Positions 34,239-42,504 of a stretch of 64,000 nucleotides of DNA are shown one piece after another (position 1 is the first letter of the stretch; every line of letters starts with the position of its first letter). Origin of the DNA: Candidatus Amarolinea dominans (GTDB lineage: Bacteria > Chloroflexota > Anaerolineae > SSC4 > Amarolineaceae); contig JADJYJ010000031.1 of NCBI GenBank assembly GCA_016719785.1, positions 62,001-126,000 on the forward strand, written 5' to 3'. The notes under the pieces were generated by a model. It was given only the letters and a program-made list of their open reading frames with translations, did no database searches and was not told the origin of the DNA. A program made the position numbers and the translations under genes.

Positions 34239-35831
34239 CTACACCAATTCCTTGAAGCCCTCTGGAGCTGCTCCGCGATCCGCAATTTCCTGTCCGCTGT
34301 CGCGCTCAACCATGTTTGATTTCCCGGAGCGATCCCCCTGCGTTGCCGCGGCCGGAGCGGCTCGCTCTACCAGGGCCGCGGCTACGGCCAGGCCAATGTA
34401 CAGCCACAAGAGGCTGCTCATGTGCGGATAGGTCAGGTTGAACAGGTAGTGATCGAGGGTGGCGGCCGCGAGCGCGCCGGCCAGCGCGCCGCCCAGGCCC
34501 AGCAGCACGGCATCGCGCCCGACCGCCAGGCCGCCGCGCCAGGTGCGCCAGAGGAAGGCAAAAAAGCCCGCGAGCACGGTCAGGAACACCAGGAGCCCGG
34601 AGAGTCCCATCTCTTCGGCCATCAGCAGATAGGCGCTGCTCACGCCGATGTAAAGATCAATGTCAGGCGTGCCGCTGAAGCCGACGCCAAACCACGGATA
34701 GCGGCCGATGAGCAAGAGCGCGTCCTTGTATTCGCCAAAACGCATCTGCGTCGCCAGGTCTTCGCCGCGCAGGCCGGCCAGCAGACGGGCGACGTAAGCC
34801 TCGGTTTGCGGCAAGAGCAGCAGCAGGACCGCGCCCAGCAGCCCCAGCCAGAGCAGGCGGCGGTATTTCAGGCTGGCCAGGATGAAGAGCGAGATGCCCA
34901 GGCCCATCAGCGCGGAGCGCGAGTAGGTCAGATAGAGCGCCAGCACCTGCACCAGGAAAATAACGCTGGTCCAGAAGCGCGGCAGCAGCGGCGAACGGCT
35001 GAAGAACTGCGGCGCGGTCAGCCCGGCGGCCAGGATCATCATGCCGCCCAGCACATTGGGGTCCACGGCCAGGCCGATGGCGCGCATGGGGTTGTTCGGG
35101 TCGTCCTCGATGTAGCGCAGCGCGCCGTAGCCGCCGGGGTATTTCAGGCGCGCCAACGCATCCAGAATACGCACAGTCCAAACGTCGGGGATAACGTAGA
35201 AGATGATGGCGATCAGCGCGCACAGGCCGCCGCCGATGATCAGGACACGGGTCAGCCAGTCCACATCCTGACGGGTGCGAATCTCATTGACGGACACAAA
35301 AAAGAGGGCAATGCTGATCACCACTTCGATGAACTGGCGCAGGACTTGTTGCGTGGGCCGGGCGTGCGTGCTGCCCAACACGAAGGTAAACATCGCCAGG
35401 GCCATGAAGAGCAGCACCAGGCCGCCCAACGGCGAAAAGACAAAGGTGCGATCCTGCCCGGTGGCGATGCGCACCAGCCAGACGAAGAAGAGCGCCAGCA
35501 GGGCCGCATCGAGAAAGGTGGGCGTGAAGCCGAGTTTGAAGGGGAAGGCGGCAAAGGGCAAAATCCAGATGACCGCGGCGAGGAGGATGAAGCCCCAACG
35601 CGTGCTGCGCAAGACCAGGTAGGCCGCGGCCAGCCCCAGCGCGCCGGCGATGGCGTAGGTTGGCCCTAACAGCGCCACGTAGAGGCCGAGCAAGAGCGCG
35701 GCCGCGACGATTAGCAGCCACAGGGTACGGCGCGCCGCGCGGGAATCACCCTCCACCAGGGTCGTGGACAGGTGCTGCCAATGCCAACGTGGCGTCGTTT
35801 TGGCGTCCAGGTGAGAGGCACGCGCGCTCAT
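34239..35831 (-). CDS. O-antigen ligase/Wzy-like polytopic membrane protein
   Basis: 530 residues with about 12 predicted membrane segments (for example 'LWLLIVAAALLLGLYVALLG', 'VIFLVQVLALYLTYSRSALM'). The Wzy_C signature is clear: 'YLTYSRSALMGLGISLFIL' and the large periplasmic loop 'LLLIGRYPWFGVGFSG', followed by 'SSAYLLMAEEMGLSGLLVFL'. Such proteins polymerise or ligate surface polysaccharide on the outer face of the membrane. ATG 35831 overlaps the pyruvate kinase stop by 4 bp (ATGA). The C-terminal ~45 residues are a polar cytoplasmic tail. No glycosyltransferases are nearby, so the exact substrate is unknown. Confidence 0.85.
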   Translation of the reverse strand: MSARASHLDAKTTPRWHWQHLSTTLVEGDSRAARRTLWLLIVAAALLLGLYVALLGPTYAIAGALGLAAAYLVLRSTRWGFILLAAVIWILPFAAFPFKLGFTPTFLDAALLALFFVWLVRIATGQDRTFVFSPLGGLVLLFMALAMFTFVLGSTHARPTQQVLRQFIEVVISIALFFVSVNEIRTRQDVDWLTRVLIIGGGLCALIAIIFYVIPDVWTVRILDALARLKYPGGYGALRYIEDDPNNPMRAIGLAVDPNVLGGMMILAAGLTAPQFFSRSPLLPRFWTSVIFLVQVLALYLTYSRSALMGLGISLFILASLKYRRLLWLGLLGAVLLLLLPQTEAYVARLLAGLRGEDLATQMRFGEYKDALLLIGRYPWFGVGFSGTPDIDLYIGVSSAYLLMAEEMGLSGLLVFLTVLAGFFAFLWRTWRGGLAVGRDAVLLGLGGALAGALAAATLDHYLFNLTYPHMSSLLWLYIGLAVAAALVERAAPAAATQGDRSGKSNMVERDSGQEIADRGAAPEGFKELV

Positions 35832-37255
35832 ACCACATGCACCTTCATCACGTCGGTGGCGCCAGGCTGACTGCCCACACTGCCGGCCGTGACCACCACG
35901 GTATCACCGAGACTGACGAAGCCCTGGTGCTGCGCCGTGCGGATGGCGCCGGCAAGCATACGGTCAGTGGTGGTCTCGCGCTCGGCCAGCAAGGGGTAGA
36001 TGCCCCACGAGAGCATGAGCTGGCGCTGTGTCTGCGCGCTGGGCGTTACCGCGATGATCGGCGTCTGTGGCCGAAACCGCGCAACCAGCCGCGCCGTGCT
36101 GCCAGAGGCGGTCGGGGTGATGATCGCCCTGGCCCGGAGGTCGCGTGCGGTTTCGCAAGAGGCATGGGCCACGGCCTGCGCGACGGTTACTTTGGCCTCC
36201 GGCGCGTCGGTGAAGCGCACGCCCCAGGCCATGGCCCGTTCAGCCTGCTGAATGATGTGCGCCATCGTCTGCACGGCCGCGACCGGGTATTGACCGCTGG
36301 CTGTCTCGCCGCTAAGCATGACCGCGTCGGTGCCATCGAAAACAGCATTAGCCACGTCCGAGGCTTCGGCGCGGGTCGGGCGTGGGTTGCGGATCATCGA
36401 GTCGAGCATCTGCGTGGCGGTGATGACCGGCTTGCCAGCCTGATTGCACAGGCGAATGATGCGCTTTTGGATGACCGGCACCTCTTCGGTCAACATTTCG
36501 ATGCCCAGGTCGCCACGCGCCACCATGATGCCATCGGCGTCGGCGATGATTTCCTCGATGGCGATGACCGCCTGGGGCTTCTCGATCTTGGCAATCACCA
36601 GCGCCGGTTGATCGAACGGATTGGCGGCTCGAACAAGCGCCTTCAGTTCCCGTACTTCCGCGGCGCTGCGCACGAAGGAGAGCGCAATCCAGTCCACGCC
36701 CTGGTTGAGGGCAAAGGCCAGATCGGCGCGGTCCTTGTCGGTGATGGCCGGAATGCTGAGGGAGGCATCCGGCAGATTCATACCTTTCTTGGAGGTCAGC
36801 AGGCCGCCGGTCAGCACCTGGCAGGTGATCTCCGGGCCGGAGATGCTGCGCACCTCCAGTTCCAGCAGGCCGTCATCGAGCAGGATGCGCTCGCCCCGAC
36901 GCACGACGCGGGGCAGTTCTGTATATTGGATCGGCACCAACCCCGGTTGCCCCGTCAACGGCGCGGTGGTGAGCACCACCGTCTTGCCCGCTTCCAGCAC
37001 AAGGCCGGCGCCCATGTCCCCCACCCGCAGCTTGGGGCCTTGCAGGTCGGCCAACAGGGCCACCGGCTTTGCGGCCGCCAACGCAGCCGCGCGCACGCGG
37101 GCGATGATGTCCGCGTGCGCGGGGTGATCGCCATGCGAAAAATTGATGCGCGCCACGTCCATGCCCGCGGCGATCAGATGGCTCAACACGGCTGGCTCGC
37201 GGCTGGCCGGGCCAATGGTGCAGATGATCTTGGTGCGCAAACGGATCTGGTTCAT
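35828..37255 (-). CDS. pyk: pyruvate kinase
   Basis: 475 residues, normal length for the bacterial enzyme. Converts phosphoenolpyruvate and ADP to pyruvate and ATP. N-terminal barrel strand 'TKIICTIGPASREPAVLSHL', substrate-binding 'MDVARINFSHGD', B-domain 'DLQGPKLRVGDM', catalytic Lys in 'LVIAKIEKPQAV', signature 'DGIMVARGDLGIEM', 'ATQMLDSMIRNPRPTRAEASD', and a C-terminal allosteric-type domain ('RAIITPTASGSTARLVARFR'). It overlaps by 4 bp both the ParB-like gene before it and the O-antigen ligase gene after it, an unusual coupling for a glycolytic gene. Confidence 0.97.
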   Translation of the reverse strand: MNQIRLRTKIICTIGPASREPAVLSHLIAAGMDVARINFSHGDHPAHADIIARVRAAALAAAKPVALLADLQGPKLRVGDMGAGLVLEAGKTVVLTTAPLTGQPGLVPIQYTELPRVVRRGERILLDDGLLELEVRSISGPEITCQVLTGGLLTSKKGMNLPDASLSIPAITDKDRADLAFALNQGVDWIALSFVRSAAEVRELKALVRAANPFDQPALVIAKIEKPQAVIAIEEIIADADGIMVARGDLGIEMLTEEVPVIQKRIIRLCNQAGKPVITATQMLDSMIRNPRPTRAEASDVANAVFDGTDAVMLSGETASGQYPVAAVQTMAHIIQQAERAMAWGVRFTDAPEAKVTVAQAVAHASCETARDLRARAIITPTASGSTARLVARFRPQTPIIAVTPSAQTQRQLMLSWGIYPLLAERETTTDRMLAGAIRTAQHQGFVSLGDTVVVTAGSVGSQPGATDVMKVHVV

Positions 37256-38289
37256 TGGGCAATCATCTCTCGTGTCGGTTCAAGAGCGGTATCATCCAGG
37301 GTGAGCAGCGACGGTTCTATATGTGGGAGCGGTGGGGGCGGCGGGAACGGCGATGCGGCGGCCTCGGTGGCAGCTTCGATCGCCGCTCTGATGGTGCGCG
37401 TGACCGCTTTGACGACCCGCGGCAAGGGGCGTTCACTGTGGCGCTGGGCAAAATGGGCCAACGCTGTCTGCAGGTCAATGTCCACGCCATAGCGTTCGTG
37501 CAGGCGATCGCGGTGGTAGGAGATCCATAGGTACAGGTCGGCCTCGCTGCGCTTGGGAAAATCTGTGAGAATGTCACTGTCACGAATGATCTGCACGTTC
37601 GGCAGGTAAACATGGTCGTACCAGCTCGCCACCGCCTCGCCGTAGGGAATGTCACGCTTTTGTTCCAGACCCAGGTAATACTGATGCACATGGATGTGCT
37701 CCAGCAACTGCTGGTAGCGCCCCGGCTCGGTCAACTCGATCAGCGCACCAGGGCGGATGTCGTGCAGCTGCGTCTGATCGAGGAAGTGCGCATATTCGAT
37801 CTTGATGATCATCTCATCGGGCTGCACAGCGGACGTCAGCTCGATCGGCACATCAATGACCGTAACCCATGCCTCGATGTGACTCAGGCCGTTGGCCCGC
37901 GCGACGGAGATTCGGTGATTGCCATCGCGCACAAAGTAGACCTCGGCCAGTTGATAGACCTCGATGGGCGGCAGGTCCTCCAGGCGGTTGAGGGCCATGT
38001 CGAGCCGCTTCCAGCGTTCGGCATTGGCGCCCCCCAGGGGCAAGAAGTAGCGGTCGAAGTCGCGGTAACGTCCCACACTGCCGACGATGCGGTCGAGCCG
38101 GATCATCTGCGTTTCGGGCATCTTGATCTGCCCGCGGGCCAGTAGCAGTTCCTTCACTTCATCGTAAGACAGGAGGCGCTGTGACTTGCCCGTCAGCGAG
38201 TTGAGGATCTGCCTGACAAGCGCCTGGCTCTGCACGCGATTGAAGCGTTCGAACGCGGCCGTGGGAGAATAAATTGCACTGCTTTTCAT
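37252..38289 (-). CDS. ParB-like/DUF4032-type nuclease-fold protein
   Basis: 345 residues from ATG 38289 (the longer frame to 38349 has no site). Residues ~55-135 resemble the ParB/sulfiredoxin fold: 'IRLDRIVGSVGRYRDFDRYF', 'LPPIEVYQLAEVYFVRDGNH' with the 'DGNHRISVAR' motif. The C-terminal half ('LTDFPKRSEADLYLWISYHR', 'YGVDIDLQTALAHFAQRHSE') matches DUF4032-type sequences of Actinomycetota and Chloroflexota. The very C-terminus is Pro-rich ('SPFPPPPPLPH'). Function unknown. It is not a chromosome-segregation ParB: no HTH is visible and no parA is adjacent. First gene of a five-gene overlapping operon leading into pyruvate kinase. Confidence 0.7.
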   Translation of the reverse strand: MKSSAIYSPTAAFERFNRVQSQALVRQILNSLTGKSQRLLSYDEVKELLLARGQIKMPETQMIRLDRIVGSVGRYRDFDRYFLPLGGANAERWKRLDMALNRLEDLPPIEVYQLAEVYFVRDGNHRISVARANGLSHIEAWVTVIDVPIELTSAVQPDEMIIKIEYAHFLDQTQLHDIRPGALIELTEPGRYQQLLEHIHVHQYYLGLEQKRDIPYGEAVASWYDHVYLPNVQIIRDSDILTDFPKRSEADLYLWISYHRDRLHERYGVDIDLQTALAHFAQRHSERPLPRVVKAVTRTIRAAIEAATEAAASPFPPPPPLPHIEPSLLTLDDTALEPTREMIAQ

Positions 38290-38382
38290 GAAATCAGCCT
38301 GTCTCGAAACCGGTTCATTAGGAGTCGGTTCATCAAAAGAGTGTAGCACACATCAGGATGGTTGTCTAGCTCGCCGCCCGAT

Positions 38383-39105
38383 TCACACGGCGAACGGATC
38401 CGCCGCATTGTCCATGAGTTGATCCAGGATGCGCAGCTCGCGGTGCTGGATGGTCTGCAAGAAATAATCGGCGCCCTGCATGTGTTTGAACGCAGCAAAA
38501 CCTTGTTCGAGAAAGTCCTGCAGCTCGATCCAGCCGGCGCGATAAGCCGGCCCGTGCGCCAGGCGTAAGGTCAGGCCAATGAGGGGCAGCCGCGTAAGGC
38601 GATCAATGCCGCGGCCCACCTCACCGATCAGATCGATCTGATGGCGACGCACGTCCAGGTTGTCGCACAGTTGGTAGCCCTGGGCGTACTGCTGCGGGGT
38701 CAAGGTGTCAGTAACGCCCACCTGAGTGGTCAACACAGTCAGCAGTTGGGCATCCAGATCGCGCGTCAGATTGTTCAGCTCGATAGTCAGGGTCAAGGTG
38801 TGCAGCAGACGCTCCGGCAAGAAGCGCAGCATGAATTGATACATGCGCTCCACGTCGTGGTCGCGCTGGCTGAAATCGTGCGGGGCGTAGACATGATCCA
38901 AAAAGAAGCGACAGCCCGGACCGTAGCGCTCGCTGCTGAGCAGGTCGGCGTAGGCGCCTGCCAGGCGCTGCGCTTGCCAGGCGCGAAAGAACAGCTCCGC
39001 AGGCGACAGCGCGTTCCCGGCCAGGGGCTTGTGGACGGACTGCTGGTGGCGCTGCAACTGCGCCAGCAAACGGGCAGCATCGGTTGGCTTAGGTGCTTGA
39101 TTCAT
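38383..39105 (-). CDS. conserved hypothetical protein (FFLDHVY..DFSQRD family)
   Basis: 240 residues from ATG 39105. The same frame stays open far upstream to 40983, but only as antisense of nosZ. All-alpha, soluble. The central 'CRFFLDHVYAPHDFSQRDHDVERMYQFM' resembles a conserved hypothetical family found in proteobacteria with the pattern FFxxDxYGPxDFxxRD, otherwise uncharacterised. The end 'LIGLTLRLAHGPAYRAGWIE' and 'LQDFLEQGFAAFKHM' also fit that family. It is 93 bp upstream of the ParB-like gene, possibly in the same transcription unit, and divergent from the nos cluster. No function can be offered. Confidence 0.65.
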   Translation of the reverse strand: MNQAPKPTDAARLLAQLQRHQQSVHKPLAGNALSPAELFFRAWQAQRLAGAYADLLSSERYGPGCRFFLDHVYAPHDFSQRDHDVERMYQFMLRFLPERLLHTLTLTIELNNLTRDLDAQLLTVLTTQVGVTDTLTPQQYAQGYQLCDNLDVRRHQIDLIGEVGRGIDRLTRLPLIGLTLRLAHGPAYRAGWIELQDFLEQGFAAFKHMQGADYFLQTIQHRELRILDQLMDNAADPFAV

Positions 39106-39183
39106 GCGATCACCTCGTTGACTAATTATACAAAACAAGGGGCCGATGAGACAAAAGTCGCTGCCTGACGCGTAGGCCTTGCC

Positions 39184-39206
39184 TATACTTGTGCATGCAA
39201 GCACAA
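39184..39206 (+). promoter_or_regulatory. -10 box overlapped by an 18-bp inverted repeat upstream of the nos cluster
   Basis: TATACT (39184-39189) is followed at once by TTGTGC-ATGCAA-GCACAA (39189-39206), 17 bp before the ferredoxin ATG. The inverted repeat would cover the transcription start, as expected for a repressor operator. Confidence 0.45.
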
Positions 39207-39222
39207 ACGAGGCTGGTTCGAG

Positions 39223-39456
39223 ATGAAATCTTCTGTGAGATTGCCAAAAGAGGATGACCTGCCACTCCCCAGGGTCATCGAAGAGAAATGTACCGGTTGC
39301 GGCCGTTGCATCGAAGCCTGCCCCACCAATGCCCTGGCCCGGGTGGGTGAGGTGGCGTGCCTGGTGCGACCCGATGCCTGTACTTACTGTACCATCTGTC
39401 AGGATCTGTGTCCAGAAAACGCCATCGAACTGCCATTTGTCATCGTTTTTGTTTGA
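39223..39456 (+). CDS. 2[4Fe-4S] ferredoxin
   Basis: 77 residues. Two complete cluster motifs: CTGCGRCIEACP and CTYCTICQDLCP, plus the usual 'A..R...A......PDAC' spacing of bacterial 8Fe ferredoxins. Cytoplasmic electron carrier, no signal peptide. It is the first plus-strand gene of the nitrous oxide cluster, 132 bp before nosZ, and replaces the position often held by NosC/NosH-type or other iron-sulfur proteins in clade II nos clusters. It may deliver electrons to the nos pathway or to a maturation step; that role is inferred from position only. Confidence 0.88.
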   Translation: MKSSVRLPKEDDLPLPRVIEEKCTGCGRCIEACPTNALARVGEVACLVRPDACTYCTICQDLCPENAIELPFVIVFV

Positions 39457-39588
39457 GTGTCTTATGCGGATGGGCGTTTGTGTCACGAGGTCCGTGCAGC
39501 CCGTAGCCTGCACGCCCACGCGACGACGCCCTGAGTTCCAAAACCTATCTCGTAAGTGTCTGTTTTCGGAAAGGAGGACGAAAGTCCA

Positions 39589-41598
39589 ATGAAGCGTATG
39601 GCGATCAAGCGCACCGTGTTCCTTGTCCTGCTCATCACCCTGCTCACGCTGACCGGCTGTAACCGGGCGCAGCAAACACCCACCCCACAGGCGGCCCTGC
39701 CAGCCGACGGCGGCCTGCCACAAAGCGCAGCGGCCATCGCCGCCGAGCGCGGCCTGACACCCGATGACGTTACCGCGGCCCTGAAGACCTATGTACCGAC
39801 CGGCAAGTACGATGACTATGTCATGTTTGCCTCTGGCGGGCACGGCGGTCAGATCCTGGTCATCGGCCTGCCCTCCATGCGTATCTTGAAGATCATCGGC
39901 GTCTTCACGCCCGAACCGTGGCAAGGCTGGGGTTATGGCTCGATCGAATCGGAAGCGGTGCTGGACGGCGGTAATGTCGGTCCCAACAAGATTCGTTGGG
40001 GCGACACGCACCATCCGGCCCTCAGTGAAACCGCGGCCGAATACGACGGCAATTTCCTCTTCATCAATGACAAGGCCAATGCGCGCGTGGCCGTGATTGA
40101 CCTGCGCGACTTCGAGACCAAGCAAATCATCAAGAACCCCAACGCTATCAACGATCACGGCGGCAGCTTCGTCACGCCGAACACCGAGTACGTCGTCGAA
40201 GGCCCGCAGTATGCGGCGCCGATTGGCTTCGGCTATGCTTCGATGGATGATTACAAGGATGAGTATCGCGGCCTGATTTCGTTCTGGAAGTTCGATAAGG
40301 AAAAGGGACGCATTGACATGGCCGCCTCCTTCCAGATCGAGCTGCCGCCTTACTGGCAGGACCTGTGCGACGCCGGCAAGCTGGAGAGCGATGGCTGGGT
40401 CTTCTGCAACTCGTTCAACACCGAGATGGCGACCGGCGCCGGGCCGGACGGTGCGAATCCGCAGTTCGAGGCCGGGGTGTCCAAGAATGACATGGACTAC
40501 CTGCACATCATCAATTGGAAGAAGGCCGAAGAGGTCTACAAGGCCGGCAAGTTCGAAACCATCAATGGCATTGCCGTGATCCGCATGCAGACCGCCATTG
40601 ACGAAGGGCTGCTCTACTTCGCACCAGAACCGAAGAGCCCGCACGGCGTGGATGTGACACCGAGGGGCGATTACATCACCATCGGCGGCAAGCTCGACCC
40701 GCACGTCAGCATCTACAGCATTGCAAAGATCAAGGCTGCCATCGCCGCGGGCACGACCGAAAAGGATGCCTACGGCGTGCCGGTGCTGAAGTTCGACGAT
40801 GTCCTGCAGGCGCAGGTGGAATTGGGCCTCGGCCCGCTGCACACCGTCTATGACGACCAGGGCTATGCCTACACCAGCCTGTTCCTGGACAGCGCCGTCG
40901 CGCGCTGGAGCCTGGGCGAGCCGTACCGCACGGACGGCTGGAAGCTGGAAGGCAAGCTGCCGGTGCATTACAACATCGGCCACATCGCCTCGGCCGAAGG
41001 CGACACCGCCTCACCGGATGGCAAATACGTGGTGGCGCTCAACAAGTGGTCGGTAGATCGCTTCGTCAACGTCGGCCCCCTGCTGCCGCAAAACTTCCAG
41101 CTCGTGGACATCAGCCAGCCCGGCGACAAGATGCAACTGCTGTACGACATGGCGGTTGGCGAGGCTGAGCCGCACTACGCGCAGATCATCAAGGCCGACA
41201 AACTGCACGCCTGGGAAGTCTACCCTGAGGTGGGCTTCAACACGATCACCATGGCCAAGGATGAAAACGCCGTTGAGTCCGGTCAGGAGCGTGTCGTGCG
41301 CAATGGCAACCAGGTTGAAATCTGGATGACCGTGGTGCGCAGTCACTACACGCCGGACCGCATCGAGTTGCAGAAGGGCGATCATGTCATCTGGCACCTG
41401 ACCAACGTCGAACGCGCGCGCGATGCCACGCACGGCTTCGCCCTCTCCGGTTACAACATCAACCTGAGCCTGGAGCCTGGTGAGGCCACGACCATCGAGT
41501 TCGATGCGAACCTGCCTGGCACCTTCACCTGGTACTGCACCGAGTTCTGCTCGGCGCTGCACCTGGAGATGTTGGGCTACATGCTCATCAAGCCGTAA
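39589..41598 (+). CDS. nosZ: nitrous oxide reductase, clade II lipoprotein type
   Basis: 669 residues from ATG 39589 with AAGGAGG upstream. Reduces N2O to N2 outside the cytoplasmic membrane. The N-terminus is a Sec-type lipoprotein signal (lipobox LTGC, Cys24), not a twin-arginine signal, as in clade II enzymes. The beta-propeller carries the seven CuZ histidines: 'GDTHHPALSE' (two), 'AINDHGG', 'SPHGVDV', 'LGPLHTV', 'YNIGHIA' and 'AEPHYAQI'. The C-terminal cupredoxin has the CuA set: 'DATHGFALSGY' and 'WYCTEFCSALHLEMLGYM' (CxxxCxxxHxxM). All key residues are present, so it should be active. Followed by nosB, nosD, nosF, nosY and nosL. Confidence 0.97.
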   Translation: MKRMAIKRTVFLVLLITLLTLTGCNRAQQTPTPQAALPADGGLPQSAAAIAAERGLTPDDVTAALKTYVPTGKYDDYVMFASGGHGGQILVIGLPSMRILKIIGVFTPEPWQGWGYGSIESEAVLDGGNVGPNKIRWGDTHHPALSETAAEYDGNFLFINDKANARVAVIDLRDFETKQIIKNPNAINDHGGSFVTPNTEYVVEGPQYAAPIGFGYASMDDYKDEYRGLISFWKFDKEKGRIDMAASFQIELPPYWQDLCDAGKLESDGWVFCNSFNTEMATGAGPDGANPQFEAGVSKNDMDYLHIINWKKAEEVYKAGKFETINGIAVIRMQTAIDEGLLYFAPEPKSPHGVDVTPRGDYITIGGKLDPHVSIYSIAKIKAAIAAGTTEKDAYGVPVLKFDDVLQAQVELGLGPLHTVYDDQGYAYTSLFLDSAVARWSLGEPYRTDGWKLEGKLPVHYNIGHIASAEGDTASPDGKYVVALNKWSVDRFVNVGPLLPQNFQLVDISQPGDKMQLLYDMAVGEAEPHYAQIIKADKLHAWEVYPEVGFNTITMAKDENAVESGQERVVRNGNQVEIWMTVVRSHYTPDRIELQKGDHVIWHLTNVERARDATHGFALSGYNINLSLEPGEATTIEFDANLPGTFTWYCTEFCSALHLEMLGYMLIKP

Positions 41599-41620
41599 CG
41601 TCACGCATTGCGACTGCCCT

Positions 41621-41654
41621 GCTGCGTGATGCGGTTGCCGCCGCATCACGCAGC
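41621..41654 (+). other. 14-bp perfect hairpin between nosZ and nosB
   Basis: GCTGCGTGATGCGG and its exact complement surround a 6-base loop, 22 bp after the nosZ stop. A C run follows instead of T, so it is more likely an mRNA processing or stabilising structure than an intrinsic terminator. Confidence 0.65.
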
Positions 41655-41678
41655 CCCCCGCCCGACGCCATGTCGAAT

Positions 41679-41707
41679 AGTGAAATTCATCACAGAAAAG
41701 GTTGACA
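41679..41707 (+). promoter_or_regulatory. CRP/FNR-like site and TTGACA upstream of nosB
   Basis: AGTGA-AATTCA-TCACA (41679-41694) matches the TGTGA-N6-TCACA pattern of the CRP/FNR family at 9 of 10 half-site positions. It is followed 7 bp later by a perfect TTGACA (41702-41707). No good -10 was found at the right distance before the start codon. Confidence 0.45.
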
Positions 41708-41719
41708 AAAAAAGAAATA

Positions 41720-42397
41720 ATGACAAACGAAAATAAACAACCTATGACAATACCTTCCAGTTCGCCACAGCCACGCATGGTCAATCCCAACACCTACGTC
41801 ATGCCCACCGTCATGTTCATGTTAGCGGCCATGCTGGTTGTCGTTTCAATCTTCCTGCCCTATTGGACGCTGACCCTCCATGCACCACAGTACCCGAAGG
41901 GACTGACGGTGCAACTGTATGTCAACCGCGTGGGCGGCGATGCCAAAGAAATTGACGGCCTGAACCACTACATCGGTATGCCCAAGATGGAAGAAGCCGC
42001 CGCGTTCGAGCGTTCATTCGCCGTGATAGCCATTGTTGCGCTCACTCTGTTACTCATTGCGGCGATCTTCATTCACAACCAATGGGCGGCCCTGCTGGCG
42101 CTGCCGGTCATCGCCTACCCGCTGGTTTTCCTGGCCGACCTCTTCTTCTGGCTCTACAGCTTTGGTCACAACCTGGACCCAGCCGCACCGCTGTCGAGCA
42201 GCATCAAACCATTCACGCCCACCCTGTTGGGCACCGGCACCGTCGGTCAATTCAGTACCACCGCCATGGTAGACACCGGTTTCTATCTGGCCATGGCGGC
42301 CTCGGTGGTCATTCTGATTGGCCTTTGGCTGCATCGCGCGGCCTACAAGCCGCTGCTAGAGGCCGAGAGAGCGCGCCAAGCTCAGGCCGTTAGCTAA
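41720..42397 (+). CDS. nosB: NosB-like membrane protein of clade II nos clusters
   Basis: 225 residues from ATG 41720; ATGs at 41744 and 41777 are possible alternatives. Four predicted membrane helices ('VMFMLAAMLVVVSIFLPYW', 'FAVIAIVALTLLLIAAIF', 'LLALPVIAYPLVFLADLFFW', 'FYLAMAASVVILIGLWLH'). The first loop contains 'VNRVGGDAKEIDGLNHYIGM'; the 'GLNHYIGM' motif is characteristic of NosB proteins located between nosZ and nosD in clade II organisms. The biochemical role is not settled; gene order and requirement data in the literature suggest a part in NosZ maturation or electron supply. Confidence 0.82.
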   Translation: MTNENKQPMTIPSSSPQPRMVNPNTYVMPTVMFMLAAMLVVVSIFLPYWTLTLHAPQYPKGLTVQLYVNRVGGDAKEIDGLNHYIGMPKMEEAAAFERSFAVIAIVALTLLLIAAIFIHNQWAALLALPVIAYPLVFLADLFFWLYSFGHNLDPAAPLSSSIKPFTPTLLGTGTVGQFSTTAMVDTGFYLAMAASVVILIGLWLHRAAYKPLLEAERARQAQAVS

Positions 42398-42504
42398 GGA
42401 GTCGTTACGAAACAAGTGTTACATCTGTGCCCCTTTGGCAAGCGTGAGAGTTGCGATCATTATTTCATGACGGCTCCTGACATGACCCCCGTGGAAATTT
42501 GAGC

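Noticed and set aside
35660..37492. 610-residue plus-strand frame
   Set aside because: Antisense to pyruvate kinase; no recognisable motif.
37252..38289. Chromosome-partitioning ParB
   Set aside because: Only the ParB/Srx-like motif is present; no HTH, no adjacent parA, and the C-terminal half is DUF4032-like.
38383..40983. 866-residue minus-strand frame
   Set aside because: Only the part from 39105 down is a gene; the rest is antisense of nosZ and the ferredoxin.
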